This document shows positions 23,979 through 36,097 of a stretch of DNA of 64,000 nucleotides, piece after piece. Source of the DNA: Dichomitus squalens LYAD-421 SS1. Lineage: Eukaryota; Basidiomycota; Agaricomycetes; Polyporales; Polyporaceae. The notes under the pieces are model-generated. The model had not been told where the DNA came from. It was given only the letters and a program-made list of their open reading frames with translations, and ran no database searches. The stretch's first letter is position 1, and every line of letters starts with the position of its first letter. The stretch spans positions 859,129 to 923,128 of the forward strand of contig NW_006766885.1 in assembly GCF_000275845.1 (NCBI RefSeq), written 5' to 3'. Both the position numbers and the translations under genes were made by a program.

Positions 23979-25733
23979 ATGGTCAGAAGGCGTAGTAAAG
24001 TACTGTTCACTGTGACCATCAGAACCTCCGTTAACAAAAACACCCTTAGGCATTTTACTTGGGCGTGGCATGCTGTGATCATGGGCACGGGCGTGGTCTC
24101 GGCCCTCCTCCACAACTTTCCTTACCACAACGACAGCCTGGCGCTCAAGATAGCAGCACTCGCCATCTTTCTGCTCAACCTCGTGTTGTTCGTGTTCGTT
24201 TGCACCTGCACAATACTCCGATATAGCATGTTCCCCGAGGTATGTTCTCAGTGCTTGCCGCTGCAGCGCGAAGGTAAGTGCTCGACAGGATAACTCACGC
24301 GACTCGTGTCTAGATCTGGTCCTTGATGATCCACCATCCTGCCCAAAGTCTGTTCATAGGATGCTTCCCGATGGGGGCCGCGACTTTGATCAATTCTGCG
24401 CTGGTGAGCACATCACGATTGTATGCTCGACCGCTCTATGCTCACAGGTTTGCAGAACGTTAACCAGGACTGGGGTTTCGGCGGAAATGCCTTCCTCTGG
24501 ACGCTCTGGGGATTCTGGTGGTTGGACTCCGCTGTCTCCTACCTGATCGCCTTTGGCATGCTCTACATCATGTGAGTCTTATCATGTTGTGTCTTTCCTA
24601 TTTTCTGTACTCTCTCCTAAAGCACGGATGTCTCTTGATATCGTTTCGCCTCACCTGAGTTCATGGATCCGATTGTGTACTAGTCTTTGCTTTCCATATG
24701 CACTCTATGTGCTTGCTCTTGCTCTTGGCACTGCCACTGTCTACTCCGGCCGTAGATGCAGGACGTGGATGTAGGACGTGACGTGAGACGCACTCAGGCT
24801 CCGAGGGAGTGGATCGTTACCAGCGCCAGCAGTCGCTCATGGCAGAGCATGTCATTGACGCCTTCCGTAGGATGACTCGCCAGGACCACTCCATCCCGAA
24901 GATGACCGCAACATGGCTTCTGCCCGTGGTCCCCCTCATCGTCGCGTCCTCCTCTGGCGGCCTCATGGCCCACGCGCTCATGCCGCACTCCACAACCCTC
25001 GCCCTCGTCACCTCCGCCTTCTCGTTCACTATGGTCATCATCGGTCTTAGCTTTGCGCTCATGATGATCACCGTCTATCTCCTCCGCCTCGTCACTGTCG
25101 GCACCCCCGACCCCTCCCTCATCCTCTCCGCATTCATCACGCTCGGACCATTGGGCCAAGGCGGATTCTCGCTCCTCGTCAACGGGCAGGACCTCTTCGA
25201 GATCCTTCCGCTGCACATGGGAGATGAGTTCCCCACGATCGCGCTTGCGGGCCAGATGGTTTTCGCGGGATGCTTCCTCGGGGCATACGTGCTCTTCTCG
25301 ATGGGTGTCGCATGGATCCTCGTCGCGGTCATTACGATCCTCCACGTGCGCGCGGAGACGAAATTGCCGTTCTCGATGGCGTACTGGGGCCTGATTTTCC
25401 CGAACGGCGTGTTTGCGCTTCTGTGTGTGGAGCTTGCCAAAGTACTGGATAGTCCGGTGTTCAGAGCGATCGGTGCTGCGTGGTGTGGTACGTCGTCTCT
25501 CTCGTTCCCTGAAGGTTACAATATCGTCTGGTTCTCATCACCTATGTGTCCTAGGCGTCGTGTTCCTCCTCTGGATCACGGTCTTCCTACGGAGCATACC
25601 CGCGTTCATAGATGGCTCAATGTTCAAGGCACCCTATGTGCCGGACCAAGGCACGACGGGAACCAAGGTGACATTTGACCCGGAGAAAGGCCTGGGTAGC
25701 AACCCCACATCCTCGTCCACCGTCGTACTATAA
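23979..25733 (+). CDS. SSU1: SSU1-type sulfite efflux transporter, copy A
   Basis: A plasma-membrane exporter of the tellurite-resistance/dicarboxylate (TDT) family that pumps out sulfite. About ten hydrophobic spans are visible. Motifs in order: RHFTWAWHAVIMGTGVVSAL, LRYSMFPE (exon end), IHHPAQSLFIGCFPMGAATLIN, GGNAFLWTLWGFWWLDS, TATWLLPVVPLIVASSSGG, ITLGPLGQGGFSLL, and FSMAYWGLIFPNGVFALL. It ends in a short hydrophilic tail after FRSIPAFIDGSMFKAPYV, stop TAA at 25731-25733. HFTWAW, WLLPVVP and GPLGQGG are strong family signatures. The start is tentative: ATG at 23979 is the nearest in frame, but family N-termini vary. One intron (about 24572-24798) is longer than usual here. It lies tail to tail with copy B. 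Confidence 0.87.
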
Positions 25734-26137
25734 CTCTGACATGGATACTTGCTTCCTGAACTTTACCAGGTATAGCCCCTCCTCTCCCTGCTTACTCAAA
25801 GCGGTACTCCCCGCCCCCGACTATTTCTCCACGCCAAACTCTTTCTCCCCTCGATTTTCTCGAACTCGATACGGATTGCATCATACACATCACTAGACGT
25901 GACGGTGTCCAGTCGGTGTACGCAATCTGAACCACCCGTCTGTCTTTCCCTGTGAATTGTAGCGGATAGAGTGCTGGTCACCAGGACCCTGGATCCCTCC
26001 CCTCTAGCGCAGAGCCTCGCGTGCTCGTGCCTGTGCTCGTAGTGTCGTATTTGTGGTTGTGTATGGAGCTCTGTACTCTACCGCTACATTATATATTACT
26101 TGTGTGCTACTGTAGTTTTACTGTAATGCATTCGTCT
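25734..26137. other. spacer between the tail-to-tail SSU1 genes
   Basis: A 404-base shared 3' region. Parts are pyrimidine-rich (about 25775-25870). No coding frame was seen. Transcripts of the two genes may overlap here. Confidence 0.4.
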
Positions 26138-27710
26138 TCATGTCTCTTGCTCTCTTCCGCGCCCGATATCGAATCTGGAACTCGGTGTCCGTCTACTACC
26201 CGAGCTCATAGAGTGGTCGCTATGGCTGCGCCCGTTCGCGGCGACGGCGGTGCTCTCTGGCCCACCAGCTGCCTCGACGTCCGTGATCGAACTGTGCGCG
26301 TGCTCCGTCTTCGTGCCCTTTCCCATCGCTGTGGCGTGGATGTCGACGTCGTCGAGGCACGGCGCGTGGAACATCGCCCCGCTATATACCAGCACGCAGG
26401 TCCGCACAAACACCCACGCCCACAGTATCAGCGTAGCGAGCGCATAGATAGCGCCCCACACGCGGAAGAACGTCCAGTCCGTGACGCGGTACAGCTGGAT
26501 CGTCAAGTTCGCGTACACGCCCTGGCAGGGACGCGATATCAGCGGTGGGACCGGCACAGGAGAGAAGGGGTGAGGAGCGTGTGGCTCACGTTCGGGAAAA
26601 CAAGGCTCCAGAAGGCCTGCCGGAATAGGATTTTTTCATGCCAGATCACATCGATTGTCGCTATCGCGCCATACACCAACCACAGCGAGGCCATGGACCA
26701 GAGCGTCAGGGCGAGACCGAGAGTGGCGACTTCGATGATCTGTCCGACTGTCTCCAGACGCAGGACGGCAGAGCTTCCGTGATGCAGGGGCAGGATCGAA
26801 TTGAAGCCTGCGCCGAGGAGTAGGATGGAGTACCCGCCTTGCCCCAGGGGACCGAGTGGAATATACACGCTGACCACTCCACCGCCTCTAGGAACGCCGT
26901 AGATGGCTAGCCGTAGGAAATAGAGCGACAGCATCATGAACGCCAGTGTCAGCCCCATGATCACCAAGGCGGTGGAGATGACAAGCGTGATGAGGCTGTT
27001 CGACGCGGAGTAGTTGACCAGGGGTGCGGCGAGGACTCCACCGCTAGACGAGATGACGACGAGCGGTACGACCGGAAGAAGCCACACGGCGGTTACACTC
27101 TCCAGTGCGTGCTTCTGCCGCGTGAACCTAACGGGAAGTTCGGTCAGTGTCGCTTCATGAGACTGTAGAAGCTCGTGGACGCTTACTGACATAAGGTAGA
27201 CAATTCCATATGCGCTCATCACCGACAAAGCGACGTCGACCCACCAGAATGCCCACAGGGTGTACAAGAAGGGTTTCCCGCCAAATCCGTCTTCTGTGTA
27301 AATGACGCCAACGGCAACGTTGATGAGAGTGGCCGCGCCCATAGGGTATGTTCCAAGGAAGAGGCTTTGCGTTGGATGATAGATCAAGGCTGGCCATATT
27401 TCTGGAAACATGGTGTAGCGTAGTATGGTAAGGATGTTGAAGAAAATAAAGAGGAGTAGGTTGAGGAAGAAGAATGTATAGGCGAAAACCTTTACAGTCC
27501 TCGAGTCGTACGCGTAAGGGGAGTTGTGCCACAAAATTGCGATGACACCGGTCCCTGTCGGAATATTGCACCGTCAGACATGATTTGAACCAGTGACTAC
27601 TATACACACCCATAATGGCAGCGAACCATGCTGGCGTGAAATGTCTGAAGAAGTGACGGATCAGCTTGCAAGCTAAGCAATCTTACTATACGATCACACA
27701 CCGGATGCAT
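26138..27710 (-). CDS. SSU1: SSU1-type sulfite efflux transporter, copy B
   Basis: A diverged paralogue of copy A on the opposite strand. The start is tentative (ATG 27708-27710, short first exon, then HFTPAWFAAIMG, GTGVIAILWHNSPYAYDS). It continues LRYTMFPEIWPALIYHPTQSL, GTYPMGAATLINVAVGVIY, GGKPFLYTLWAFWWVDVALS, TAVWLLPVVPLVVISSSGG, IPLGPLGQGGYSILLLGAG and FRQAFWSLVFPN; the last exon gives GVYANLTIQLYRVTDWTFFRVWG and one more span. The C-terminal tail is about 70 residues, longer than in copy A, with Ser/Gly-rich sequence, ending REQET and TGA at 26138-26140. All membrane-span motifs are intact. The two copies differ at many positions, so the duplication is not recent; they could differ in regulation or substrate. 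Confidence 0.88.
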
Positions 27711-28111
27711 TCGACAAGCCTCGCCGTGTATTTTGCAGCCCTAGGACCCATGGCTGCTGGACGACAGGAAGCGGTGAATGGACCCCCCACCTTGGTCCTG
27801 GAGGCCGAACCGAGGAGTTTGCGGATGACGTCGTAAATTGCTGTAACTTCGCAATGGGGCTTCGGACTTACACTCAACTGCTCATGACACCGCCACCTCG
27901 GGGCAACGCGGCCGCCCAGCCCGCCTGAAATATTCGTGGCCACCGAGTGCCCCATATGGGTGTGAAGGTTATTACTAGGAAGAGACCAGTATGTCTCGCA
28001 CGCGCTCGACGGTCAATCCCAACTGTGTCGACCAAGGGGCTGTTCTCTGGCGCGCTGACTATATGGCAACACACTAGGCGTAACAGTTTTGCGTTTATGT
28101 AGGCACATCTT

Positions 28112-28255
28112 CATTGATGCTAGTCTCGTGACCAGACGTTCGGAGCTTCAATCGGATGCAAAAAACCGGGTGCATCCGAGCTCCTGAACTGATGCACCCG
28201 GTTTTTCGCATCCGATTGAAGCTCCGAACGTCTGGTCACGAGACTACATTGATGC
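28112..28255. mobile_element. 126-bp foldback DNA element with 9-bp target duplication
   Basis: The element is 28121-28246. Two 56-base arms (28121-28176 and 28191-28246) are inverted copies differing at a single base, around a 14-base loop. Each end reads TAGTCTCGTGACCAGACGTT inward. The flanks are CATTGATGC at 28112-28120 and again at 28247-28255, a perfect 9-bp target-site duplication. A 9-bp duplication with long inverted repeats is typical of Mutator-like elements, though other groups cannot be excluded. It ends 180 bases upstream of the signal peptide peptidase ATG. Confidence 0.85.
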
Positions 28256-28425
28256 CAGTGACTCGTGAGCGCACAGCGTCATGTCACCGAGGCCGGAGGG
28301 AGGACCGTTCAGGTCTGATTGTTTGAGCGTGTTTGTCAAAACCCTCCGATCCAAACACGGACAAACTCGTCTTTGCTGGACCGGCACGCGACGTGGCAGC
28401 ACGTGTTCTTTCATTCACGTCCATC

Positions 28426-29980
28426 ATGTCGGTCGCAAGCACGGATTGGGACCTATTATCGTCCTATGCCGGTCTCCTGTCATTAGCATGCGCGTCAATA
28501 TATGCTGGGTCCTATGGCTCACTATCAGTTAGGCACTCCTCATTCTGGTCACGCGACGTCGCGCTCAACTTTCGCTGCGACTGTGAACAGAGCAAAAGTT
28601 TCAAGCGACCAGGAACAGAACCTGATGAACAGGATGAACAGGAAGTCGAGAGATTGTCGTCCCAGGATGCTTATCTGTTCCCGGTGGTTCGTTATGCTTT
28701 CGCACTGAGTCTGAATGACACCGTTCAATTGGGCTATATAGGTTGGTTCCGTCGTGCTGTTCGGCTTGTATCTTATCGTCAAGTACTACGGCAAGGAGTG
28801 GATCACATGGCTGTTGCAATGGTACTTCACCATTGCGGGAGTCGGCAGCGTGGGCAAGGTGAGCACTTATCTTGAACTTATCGTGGTCTTCCCCCCTTGC
28901 CCATGCTGAAACACACTAGTCGCTTATCTCCGTGACGCGCTGGCTCGTTGGAGAGTCACGTTGGAAGAAGTTTGATAACAACAAAATCCTGGTACTTAAG
29001 GGGCCCCGCGGTCAGCTCTTCCCCCCCCCCTTTGCAATCCCGTTGCTCACCCCGGCTATCATAGAACTGCTATCGTTCTCTCTACGGACCCCATCTCTCT
29101 TCCTCCTACCTATTGGGGCGATACCCTCAATCTTGTATACTTTTGGTGGTAGTGTTACTCGTCGCTCTGCTTTGCTCACTGATATCTTGGGCTTGTCGTT
29201 CTCGCATAATGCTCTCTCCTTACTCAAACTGGATTCATTCAAGACTGGGGTGGTTCTCTTGTCGGGCCTGTTCGTGTACGACATCTGGTGGGTGTTCGGG
29301 ACCGAAGTGGTGAGTGCTGTGCTACTGCTCGGAAGTTTACCTGCGAAGCCATCGCTATCTCCCCAGATGGTCAAGGTCGCTACCAACCTGGACGTCCCCA
29401 TCAAGCTGCTGTGGCCCAAGTCCGTGCTATTCTCCGCAGAACGAGGATTCACCATGCTCGGTCTCGGCGACATCGTGATCCCAGGCATGTTTGTGGCGAC
29501 CGCGCTTCGGTACGACTATCATCGTGCTTCCCGTCAAGGTCAGCTCGCCTCGGTTCGAAAGGCATACTTCCATGCTGCACTGGTCGCCTACGCGCTTGGT
29601 CTCGTTACCACCATGTCTGTGATGCACTTCTTCCGGAAGGCGCAGCCCGCACTTCTCTACCTAAGGTACGCGTCCTCCGACATGGAAGACTGCGGTCGTT
29701 AACCGGGCCACTGCTCGCTAGCCCCGCTTGTATCCTGTCTTTCTTCGTCATGGCGCTGTTCCAAGGAGACCTTAACGAGGCGTGGAGCTGGTCGGACCAA
29801 CTGGAAGAGAAGCCCGAGCAACGTTGCGATAAGTCGGCTGCTGGCTCGATCGACAGGAACCCACAGGTGGACGCTGCGGCGAACTCCCTCAATGGCGAGG
29901 AACCCCTATCCGAGGATGCGATTACTCCGTCATTGCTTCCAGAGGAGTCGCCGGAGGGTTCAGAGGGGGGAAGCGGTTGA
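28426..29980 (+). CDS. SPP: signal peptide peptidase (intramembrane aspartyl protease)
   Basis: It cuts leftover signal peptides and some membrane proteins within the ER membrane. The likely ATG is 28426 (MSVASTDWDLLSSYAGLL). Motifs in order: EVERLSSQDAYLFP; VGSVVLFGLYLIVKYYGKEW; LSFSHNALSLLKLDSFKTG; LFVYDIWWVFGTEV with the first catalytic Asp in YD; KLLWPK; TMLGLGDIVIPGMFVA with the second catalytic Asp in GLGD; and QPALLYLSPACI, the PAL motif, interrupted by an intron between the first Leu run and SPAC. About nine spans agree with the family. The C-terminal tail of roughly 70 residues is acidic and lacks a KKxx ER signal. TGA is at 29978-29980. A run of C within an intron at about 29021-29031 could vary in length. 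No lesion was seen. Confidence 0.92.
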
Positions 29981-31025
29981 AAAGGAAGCGCAGTTGACTA
30001 TGATACCCAGCTGTGTATAATTCCGTCTCCACTCTCACGCCGCTAATCTATACATTGTCCCTTCCCAAGCGTTTCACGGTGAGGTATGACGGTCGTGTGA
30101 GATAGGGCGCTCTGGGTAACTATCGACTTCCAGAAGCTACAGTGCCAAGACCTCCACAAATCCCGCGTCCGTTCTTGTCATGGTTTCGCGCGCGTTCCCT
30201 AGTTCTCCGTTGCTGGTTATGGTGGTTCACGGGAGTGAGAGTTCGCTCTGTCGCGGCGGGAGAGTCCCCTAGTCGTCGTCGAAGTGAGTACACCCTCCCA
30301 AACTCCGGAGTGCAACGACAAGTTTTGCACTCGGGTGGAAGTGTTCGTTGCGGTATACTGCTACCCACCGGCCCCTTTCTGGACGCGAGTGATCAGCGTT
30401 ATCAGCGTTGTGCCACGTACACGTCGCTACATGGTTCGGCATCTCCTAGGAGTGTTATATTCCCTGTGGCAGTAGGGCAAGGTAGGCGTAGAGATACAAT
30501 TTTTTCCTGCCCGGTCTCCGCTCAATGGATCGACATGTTCACACAGCTCGGTTTGCTCCCCTGCGTACTCGTGTCATTTGTCATCTCCTCGCTCACCACG
30601 TGTAGCACAGGTACAGATACACGGGTTCAGATGGTGAAGGTTTCGAGCAGAAACTTCCACCGCTATGCACCTGCATGGCAGATGTAAAGTGAGTAACTAT
30701 ATCAACTCGCATCGTCCTCGGAATTCTGATGACAACTGCGAACACCCCAGGAAGTACTATAACCACCTCATTCGTAGGGGGAGTGTACGACAATGAGAGT
30801 GGGGGGTGCCATATCGCAGGAGATAGAACGTGGAGGTGAACGGGGACATCCGTGAGGGCAGCCGGACGTGTATAATGCCAGCCGACAGCTGGTGTATCGC
30901 AGAAACGCGACAGTCCAAACACAAGAAATCCTTGAGACGAAGGCCAGAGCTCGCAGGGAAACACCAGGAGAGTTGCCAGAGACAGGAAGGGTTTATTTGA
31001 TTAACACGCCAAGTTCTAGGAAAGC
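29981..31025. other. gene-poor region, first part
   Basis: No confident gene. One 50-codon frame (ATG 30535, stop near 30687) begins MFTQLGLLPCVLVSFVISSL, which looks like a signal peptide, but it has no homology I recognise and may be chance. The rest shows nothing. Confidence 0.3.
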
Positions 31026-31140
31026 GTCGGGCAAGACGAGCGTGAAGGCCTGGAATATCGTCAGGCAAGACAAGTGTGAAGCCTGGAAAAACATCAGGCA
31101 AGACAAGTGCAAGGGCCTCGGAGACCGTCAGGCAAAAGCG
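31026..31140. repeat. 33-34-bp tandem repeat, about 3.3 copies
   Basis: Successive units begin GTCGGGCAAGACGAGCGTGA, GTCAGGCAAGACAAGTGTGA, ATCAGGCAAGACAAGTGCAA and GTCAGGCAAAAGCGACC. Units are 33-34 bases and differ at several positions. On the minus strand the units read as an 11-residue peptide repeat (LPDVFPGFTLV / LPDDIPGLHAR), but no supported gene covers it. Downstream to about 31320, looser GAGACAGCG-like motifs recur. Confidence 0.7.
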
Positions 31141-31343
31141 ACCAGTTCAGAGACCATATAAGCGACGAGACGGCGTTGTATCAACAACGTGACAAAAGAG
31201 ACAGCAAGACAATGCTGACCAGAGGCGACGAGACAGCGTCGTTCTGAAGATATGACAGAGGGAGAGGGCGCAGAGAGACAGCGCAGAGACCACACGAGAG
31301 GCCGACAGGGACATGTGGCAGAGGGGACAAGCGAGAGCACAGC

Positions 31344-31697
31344 CTATGTGGAGCTGCGAAGAGGAGTATAGTCATCCCAAGGCCTGGAACCGGGTGACCT
31401 GTATGCGCCGTACAAAGGCATGGTGGTACCGACGCCGGTGTCGGTGACTATAAGCGTTGTGGAGCTGAGGAATCCGAGTCGATAGAAGTTGAGTAGGACA
31501 AAGCCGGCGGGGAGTAGGCAAAGGACATCCGACCGGAGAAGAATATGCCAGTAAGACCGGGACGATATTGCGCCTGCAGGGTTGTCCAAGATCGGGGGAG
31601 GGACCTCCTTTGTGGGCGTGTGCGACACGGACGCCGACAGTTCGGGGTGAAAACCAGTCTTGAAAAGCCCATACGAGAATACAGATGGGAGGGACAC
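31344..31697 (-). other. possible exon of an unknown membrane protein
   Basis: An open frame of about 117 codons with no ATG of its own. It contains a hydrophobic segment (HILLRSDVLCLLPAGFVLLNF) followed by polar sequence and a stop at 31344. It could be the last exon of an unrecognised gene whose earlier exons lie towards 31900, or it could be chance in GC-rich DNA. No family signature was seen. Confidence 0.2.
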
Positions 31698-34600
31698 TGC
31701 GATGCACTACACAAGCGGATATCCGGAGGGGATGCGGTTCCATGAACACAGCATTGAAGGGCCGCACCATGAAAGCGACGGCTGCTCGCAGAGCCGCGAC
31801 CGGTAATGTAGAGTATACACGACCCCAGAGAGTTGTCGTGGTCGTGAGGGGCAACGAATGTGCTTGAGGCGATAGGATTGACCTCGAGATGCAAAGGGGA
31901 AGACTGTTAGAATGTTGTCGATGATCCGTCGTGAGTGAGGTCGGCGGAATGATGAATATTTTGGTATGATTTCCAGGCTACTAGCAGATCAAGGTCCAGA
32001 AAGTATTGACTAGGGCAGTAGGGTCAGTATCCGGTCTGCATACCAAAACAGCTACCTCGCCGGCTTTTCCGTACACCTTGTGCAAACAAACGGTGCCCCA
32101 CCGACAAATTGCATCTGCTGAGATCTTGAGTCCGCCGCATGTACGGTCGCGTGTGGTGTCGCGGCTCATTCGCGAGCCGGCAGTTTTTGCGGCTTGCGGC
32201 GTTGGCCTGGACATTGTGCCTCCCGCCATTGGACCTGGACGCAACCGATCGATGGGGATGAGATCTTTTCTTGCGTCGCAGCCAGCAGCCGAGACAGGCA
32301 CCGTCAAAAAATGTTCACCGTCCGTGCCAATCCCTTTCGGTCCGTCCCATCCGCGTCTTTCGTACGTCTTGATTCTATTCCACCTTCTGCATCAGCGCTC
32401 CAGCGGGATCTGTTGACGTTGTGGTGGTGGAGCTCGCCGGGTCTCCACGCCCCCTTTCATTCTCTGTCGCTTGCAATTGCATCCAGGCTGGTAACATGCG
32501 TAGAACCGGGTTCTCTACCGGTCACATGTGATTAATGCTAATGAACAGGTCAACTGCCGGCGGCCGGTCGTCTTTGGCATACATATGGCGGGTGAATGGC
32601 AGGCGCTTGCCCACGCATGCTCCTTCTGATCGACCACGACAGTCTAGAAGGCGCAGTGGTGGCGGCCTGTGAGTCAACTTGAGAGAGAACCTAGTGGGAC
32701 TGACAGGGACCGCGATTGGCCGTCGACGGAAAGTGGTTGATGCGCCAGGGGACGACTCCGTCGATCGGGAAATCTGATGGTTCTCAACAGGGGTATGTAC
32801 TTGGGTAGTGCAGCTTTTTCAGAGCCGGTTACTTACACCTGCGAACTCGAGTCATGATCAGCATGGTCAGAAACGTCCGCGCATTTAGCGGTCGCTTAGC
32901 CTCTCAGCAGTATCCCGTCATTCGACGTTTTAAAGTATATTCTCGGATGGCTATGGGCAATGTTCCAAGCAACCCGTTGTACAGTGAGGTGAGATCGTAA
33001 TCTGGAAGGTTGACTCGTGCGTGTCATGTGCAGCAGTGGCTGTGGAAACAGTCATTAGTCCGCATAGATTAGCTTCAGGGAGATCGTCTCTCTTGGACGA
33101 GCATTGTCCGATCTTTGCGCACGACACCGCCGCGTCTACGAGTCCACGACTCCGGCGGCCCGTATAGGCTTAGGGGTGCATCAGGAGCCCATGGAGTACA
33201 AAATGGACGCCGGAAGGATAGATCTTTTACGGACCCACCTCCGAGCGCCAGGAAAACAAAGGACGTAAAATCTTATGGTCGCACAGAGAATGAAACATCT
33301 ATCCAGAGAATCTGAATCTACAGTTACGCCGAGGAGTGTTCAGATGCGCGGGGGGATCAGCGACAGCTGAAAGAGGGTTGACCCTCCGAACAAACATACT
33401 TCGGCTAGCCGCCGTCCAAGAAGGCAAGCGCCATACACAAACGCCCACACCTCTTTCTACCATGTGGTTGTGCACATGAGACCCAGCCGGAGTCGCAAAA
33501 AATCGCATAAACCAGTTCGGAGGTCTCGTACCTCTCGCAGACAGAGCAAGCCAACGAAGCCGACTTCCAGGCGTACCTGTCCAGAGTCGCCTTGAGCGAG
33601 CGGGAGAAACCGAGAGCGCGCCAGGCACGCTCGGCGAAATATATCCACTGTCGGCAGGCCGAGTCGCGTCCCGCAGCCCACGGGGCGCGCCTGCCTAGAA
33701 CGCCATAGTACAAGATGCCGGCGCGATGGATCCAAAGGAACTCCAAGCATGGGAGCGCAAGCTGCGAATTCTAGCGCAGGGTTTCCACCTTCAGCTTCTC
33801 AATAACCATGCGAACGCGCCTCTTCCGCGCCGGAGACCACAATTGGACGTCTTGACTGGTGGGAGCGGCCACGAGGGTCCCCGGCCCCGGTTCCCGCATA
33901 CTGCACGAGCTCCAGGACAGTTCACAGTTGACCACAATGTACAGTATAGTGCTGCTTCTCAGACGGCCGACTAGAGACGTCACTGGCGTTACCGAGACTA
34001 GTACTGCGACCTAACCGCTTCCGGCGCAAGAAGCGAAGAAGGGGGAGGCAGTCGGGCAGGGCTCTCGCACGCGAGACGCACAGGCAGTCTCATGACCTGC
34101 GCCCGAAGGGGGCGCAGGACGGCGCAGCATCGCCCACGGCAGATGCGGCGGCCAGCGCGACGACTCGGCGATCTGGGGTCGTGAGGAGGAAGCAGCGTAA
34201 CACGGCACGCAGGATCGTCAGGCGGAGATTCGGCGGGTTGGGCGAGCGCGAGCCTCGAGGGGCATCTCCCCAGACCACCTGACGCAGGAGAAGGCGGGTG
34301 GTGCGAGGAATCGCTGTTACCATTGTCCCCTACCAAACCTTAGCGGCACTTACGTGTGCGTTCTCGCAGGCGTAGGGAGATGCGTATGTATTGTCGTCTC
34401 CAAGCACGTTCCCGTGGGCCGTGAGACGGCGTCCCGCATTGTGCCTTCTGGAAACGTGGCGCGGTGCGCAGGACATGTGCCGATGTAACGGCAGTGGGTC
34501 GTGCAGAGGTTGGAGACGTCGAGGAAGATGACGAAAGCTCAGGAGCTCCGGGGCCGCAGGTAGTGGCTCGCTCGCTATGTCAAACAAGAACCCAGGGGGT

Positions 34601-35778
34601 TGTATACGAAGTCATGCGTGGCAAGTTGTGACCTGGCTACTATGTGGAAGGTCAGGCTTCTAGTGCTACCACATGGAGCGTGCATAGCAGTATGCTGACC
34701 TTGACGCCAGGGTCCGTCCGGGGTACGAACTGGATGACGGACAGCTGTGCGAAGCTATTTCAATCAAGGCGACAAGTTGTCAGCGATCACACGCCGTCTG
34801 GCTGGTGCCAAGAGCGATGTTCTGCGAAGGACGACATCACGACAGGAGCAAATTCAAGAGACTGCGATCGCATAAGTTGTGTAAATCAACGCGAATGGTT
34901 GTAAAGACAATCAGGTCCCGGGTCAGGCAGAGACTATCTCCGTGGACTCTAGCCGACTGAAACGTCTGTGGGCGTTGGAGAGTGAAGCTGGGCGGGACAT
35001 GTATGGACGTTCGGAGTTGCAGATGGAGAGGGTGACGGCAGCGAGGGCCATGTGAGCAAGGAGTGGACCTAGAGAGGCTTGAGGTGACGCCCCAAATGGG
35101 GAAAGCGAGGAGAGCCAGGGTGGAAGCTGAGTTTCCGAATGCGCTATGCGCGGAACCATGAAGCTGCATTCACGCAGTGATGGTGCACTTGGTGAATTCA
35201 TGCCTGAACCATCAACCCCCCGATGGCCAGGGTCCTGGATCAAACCGGGGGTCCAGAACAATTTGAGTGGGCCATGCATGGCTGAAGACGGATCAGGGGG
35301 AGGGCCCGATGTCGCACTCGGTGGATGAACGAAAGCGAGGGGGCTTTCCGCTGAAGCATAATCGGTGTGAGCTAGAGAACTGGAAATGGTAATCAAGAAT
35401 TTCAGCGGAAATCGTATGAACGGGGTTGGCCAGGACGCATTCCGGCCATTTGGGCGCGCTGTTAAAATGTTGATCTGCCGGCCGTTAGGGGCAAGACAGG
35501 CGGCCGTCTGGCAGGAGTACGCCCCGGGTGCCGCGAGTCGTGCTGAGTGCGACAGAAAGTACTGAGCGCAGACAGGTACGATGTGTGAGAGAAGCAAGCG
35601 AGTGCCTGTGTGGTCGGGTCGTGGGCCGGACTGCGTATGGTCGGGCGGAGGTTCGTGGGACGGGAAGAGAGAGCAGGAGCGGGAGCGGGGAGCGGTCGGC
35701 CGGACGGCGTCTTGGGCCCAGCTGGAATAATTATTTACCGCTTACTGCAATGCCCTAAAACGGTCGATCGGCATAATC
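31698..35778. other. gene-poor region, second part
   Basis: Several long open frames exist (for example 34923-35597 and 33405-33746, minus), but they start at TTG/GTG codons, lack recognisable motifs and lack introns that link to neighbours. I support no gene here. The part nearest 35778 is promoter DNA of the AreA-like gene. Confidence 0.4.
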
Positions 35779-36087
35779 ATGAGCGGCCGCGCGCGGTTTG
35801 TTGGGCCCTCGGCCACGGTCCGTCCTCCCTTGCCATCGCTCCTCGTCGCCGCCCCTACTCTCTGCCTCTTTTCCGTCTCGTCCTCGTCGACGCTCGCCCC
35901 TTCTCATCCCGCGACGCCATCAACATCTCCCCCAACGGCAGTCGGCACAACCTACAGCGCGACCGCCCAGCACCCGCCCCCTGCTGGGTTCTTCCCGCTC
36001 ACTCCGCAGTCGTGCGTTGCTTTTGCTCTTTCGCTCCAACAAACCGTTCGCGCGTGCTCATTCATCGTCGTCTGCCTTTTTTTCTAG
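35779..36087 (+). promoter_or_regulatory. upstream open reading frame / long leader of the AreA-like gene
   Basis: An ATG-started frame of 102 codons ([17 protein letters not shown]...) ends only 10 bases before the main ATG at 36098. The stretch is pyrimidine-rich, and a TTTTTTTCTAG just before the main ATG looks like a splice acceptor. It is therefore either a real uORF that could throttle translation or sequence partly removed by a leader intron. RNA evidence would decide. Confidence 0.4.
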
Positions 36088-36097
36088 ACGGAGTCTT

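Noticed and set aside
33405..33746. 113-codon Trp/Cys/Arg-rich frame on the minus strand
   Set aside because: No recognisable domain, and the composition is what random GC-rich frames give. Overlapping frames of similar length exist on the same strand.
34923..35597. 224-codon open frame on the minus strand
   Set aside because: It starts at TTG, has no ATG in its first half, no motif and no linking introns. It lies in the promoter side of the AreA-like gene and is likely chance openness in GC-rich DNA.
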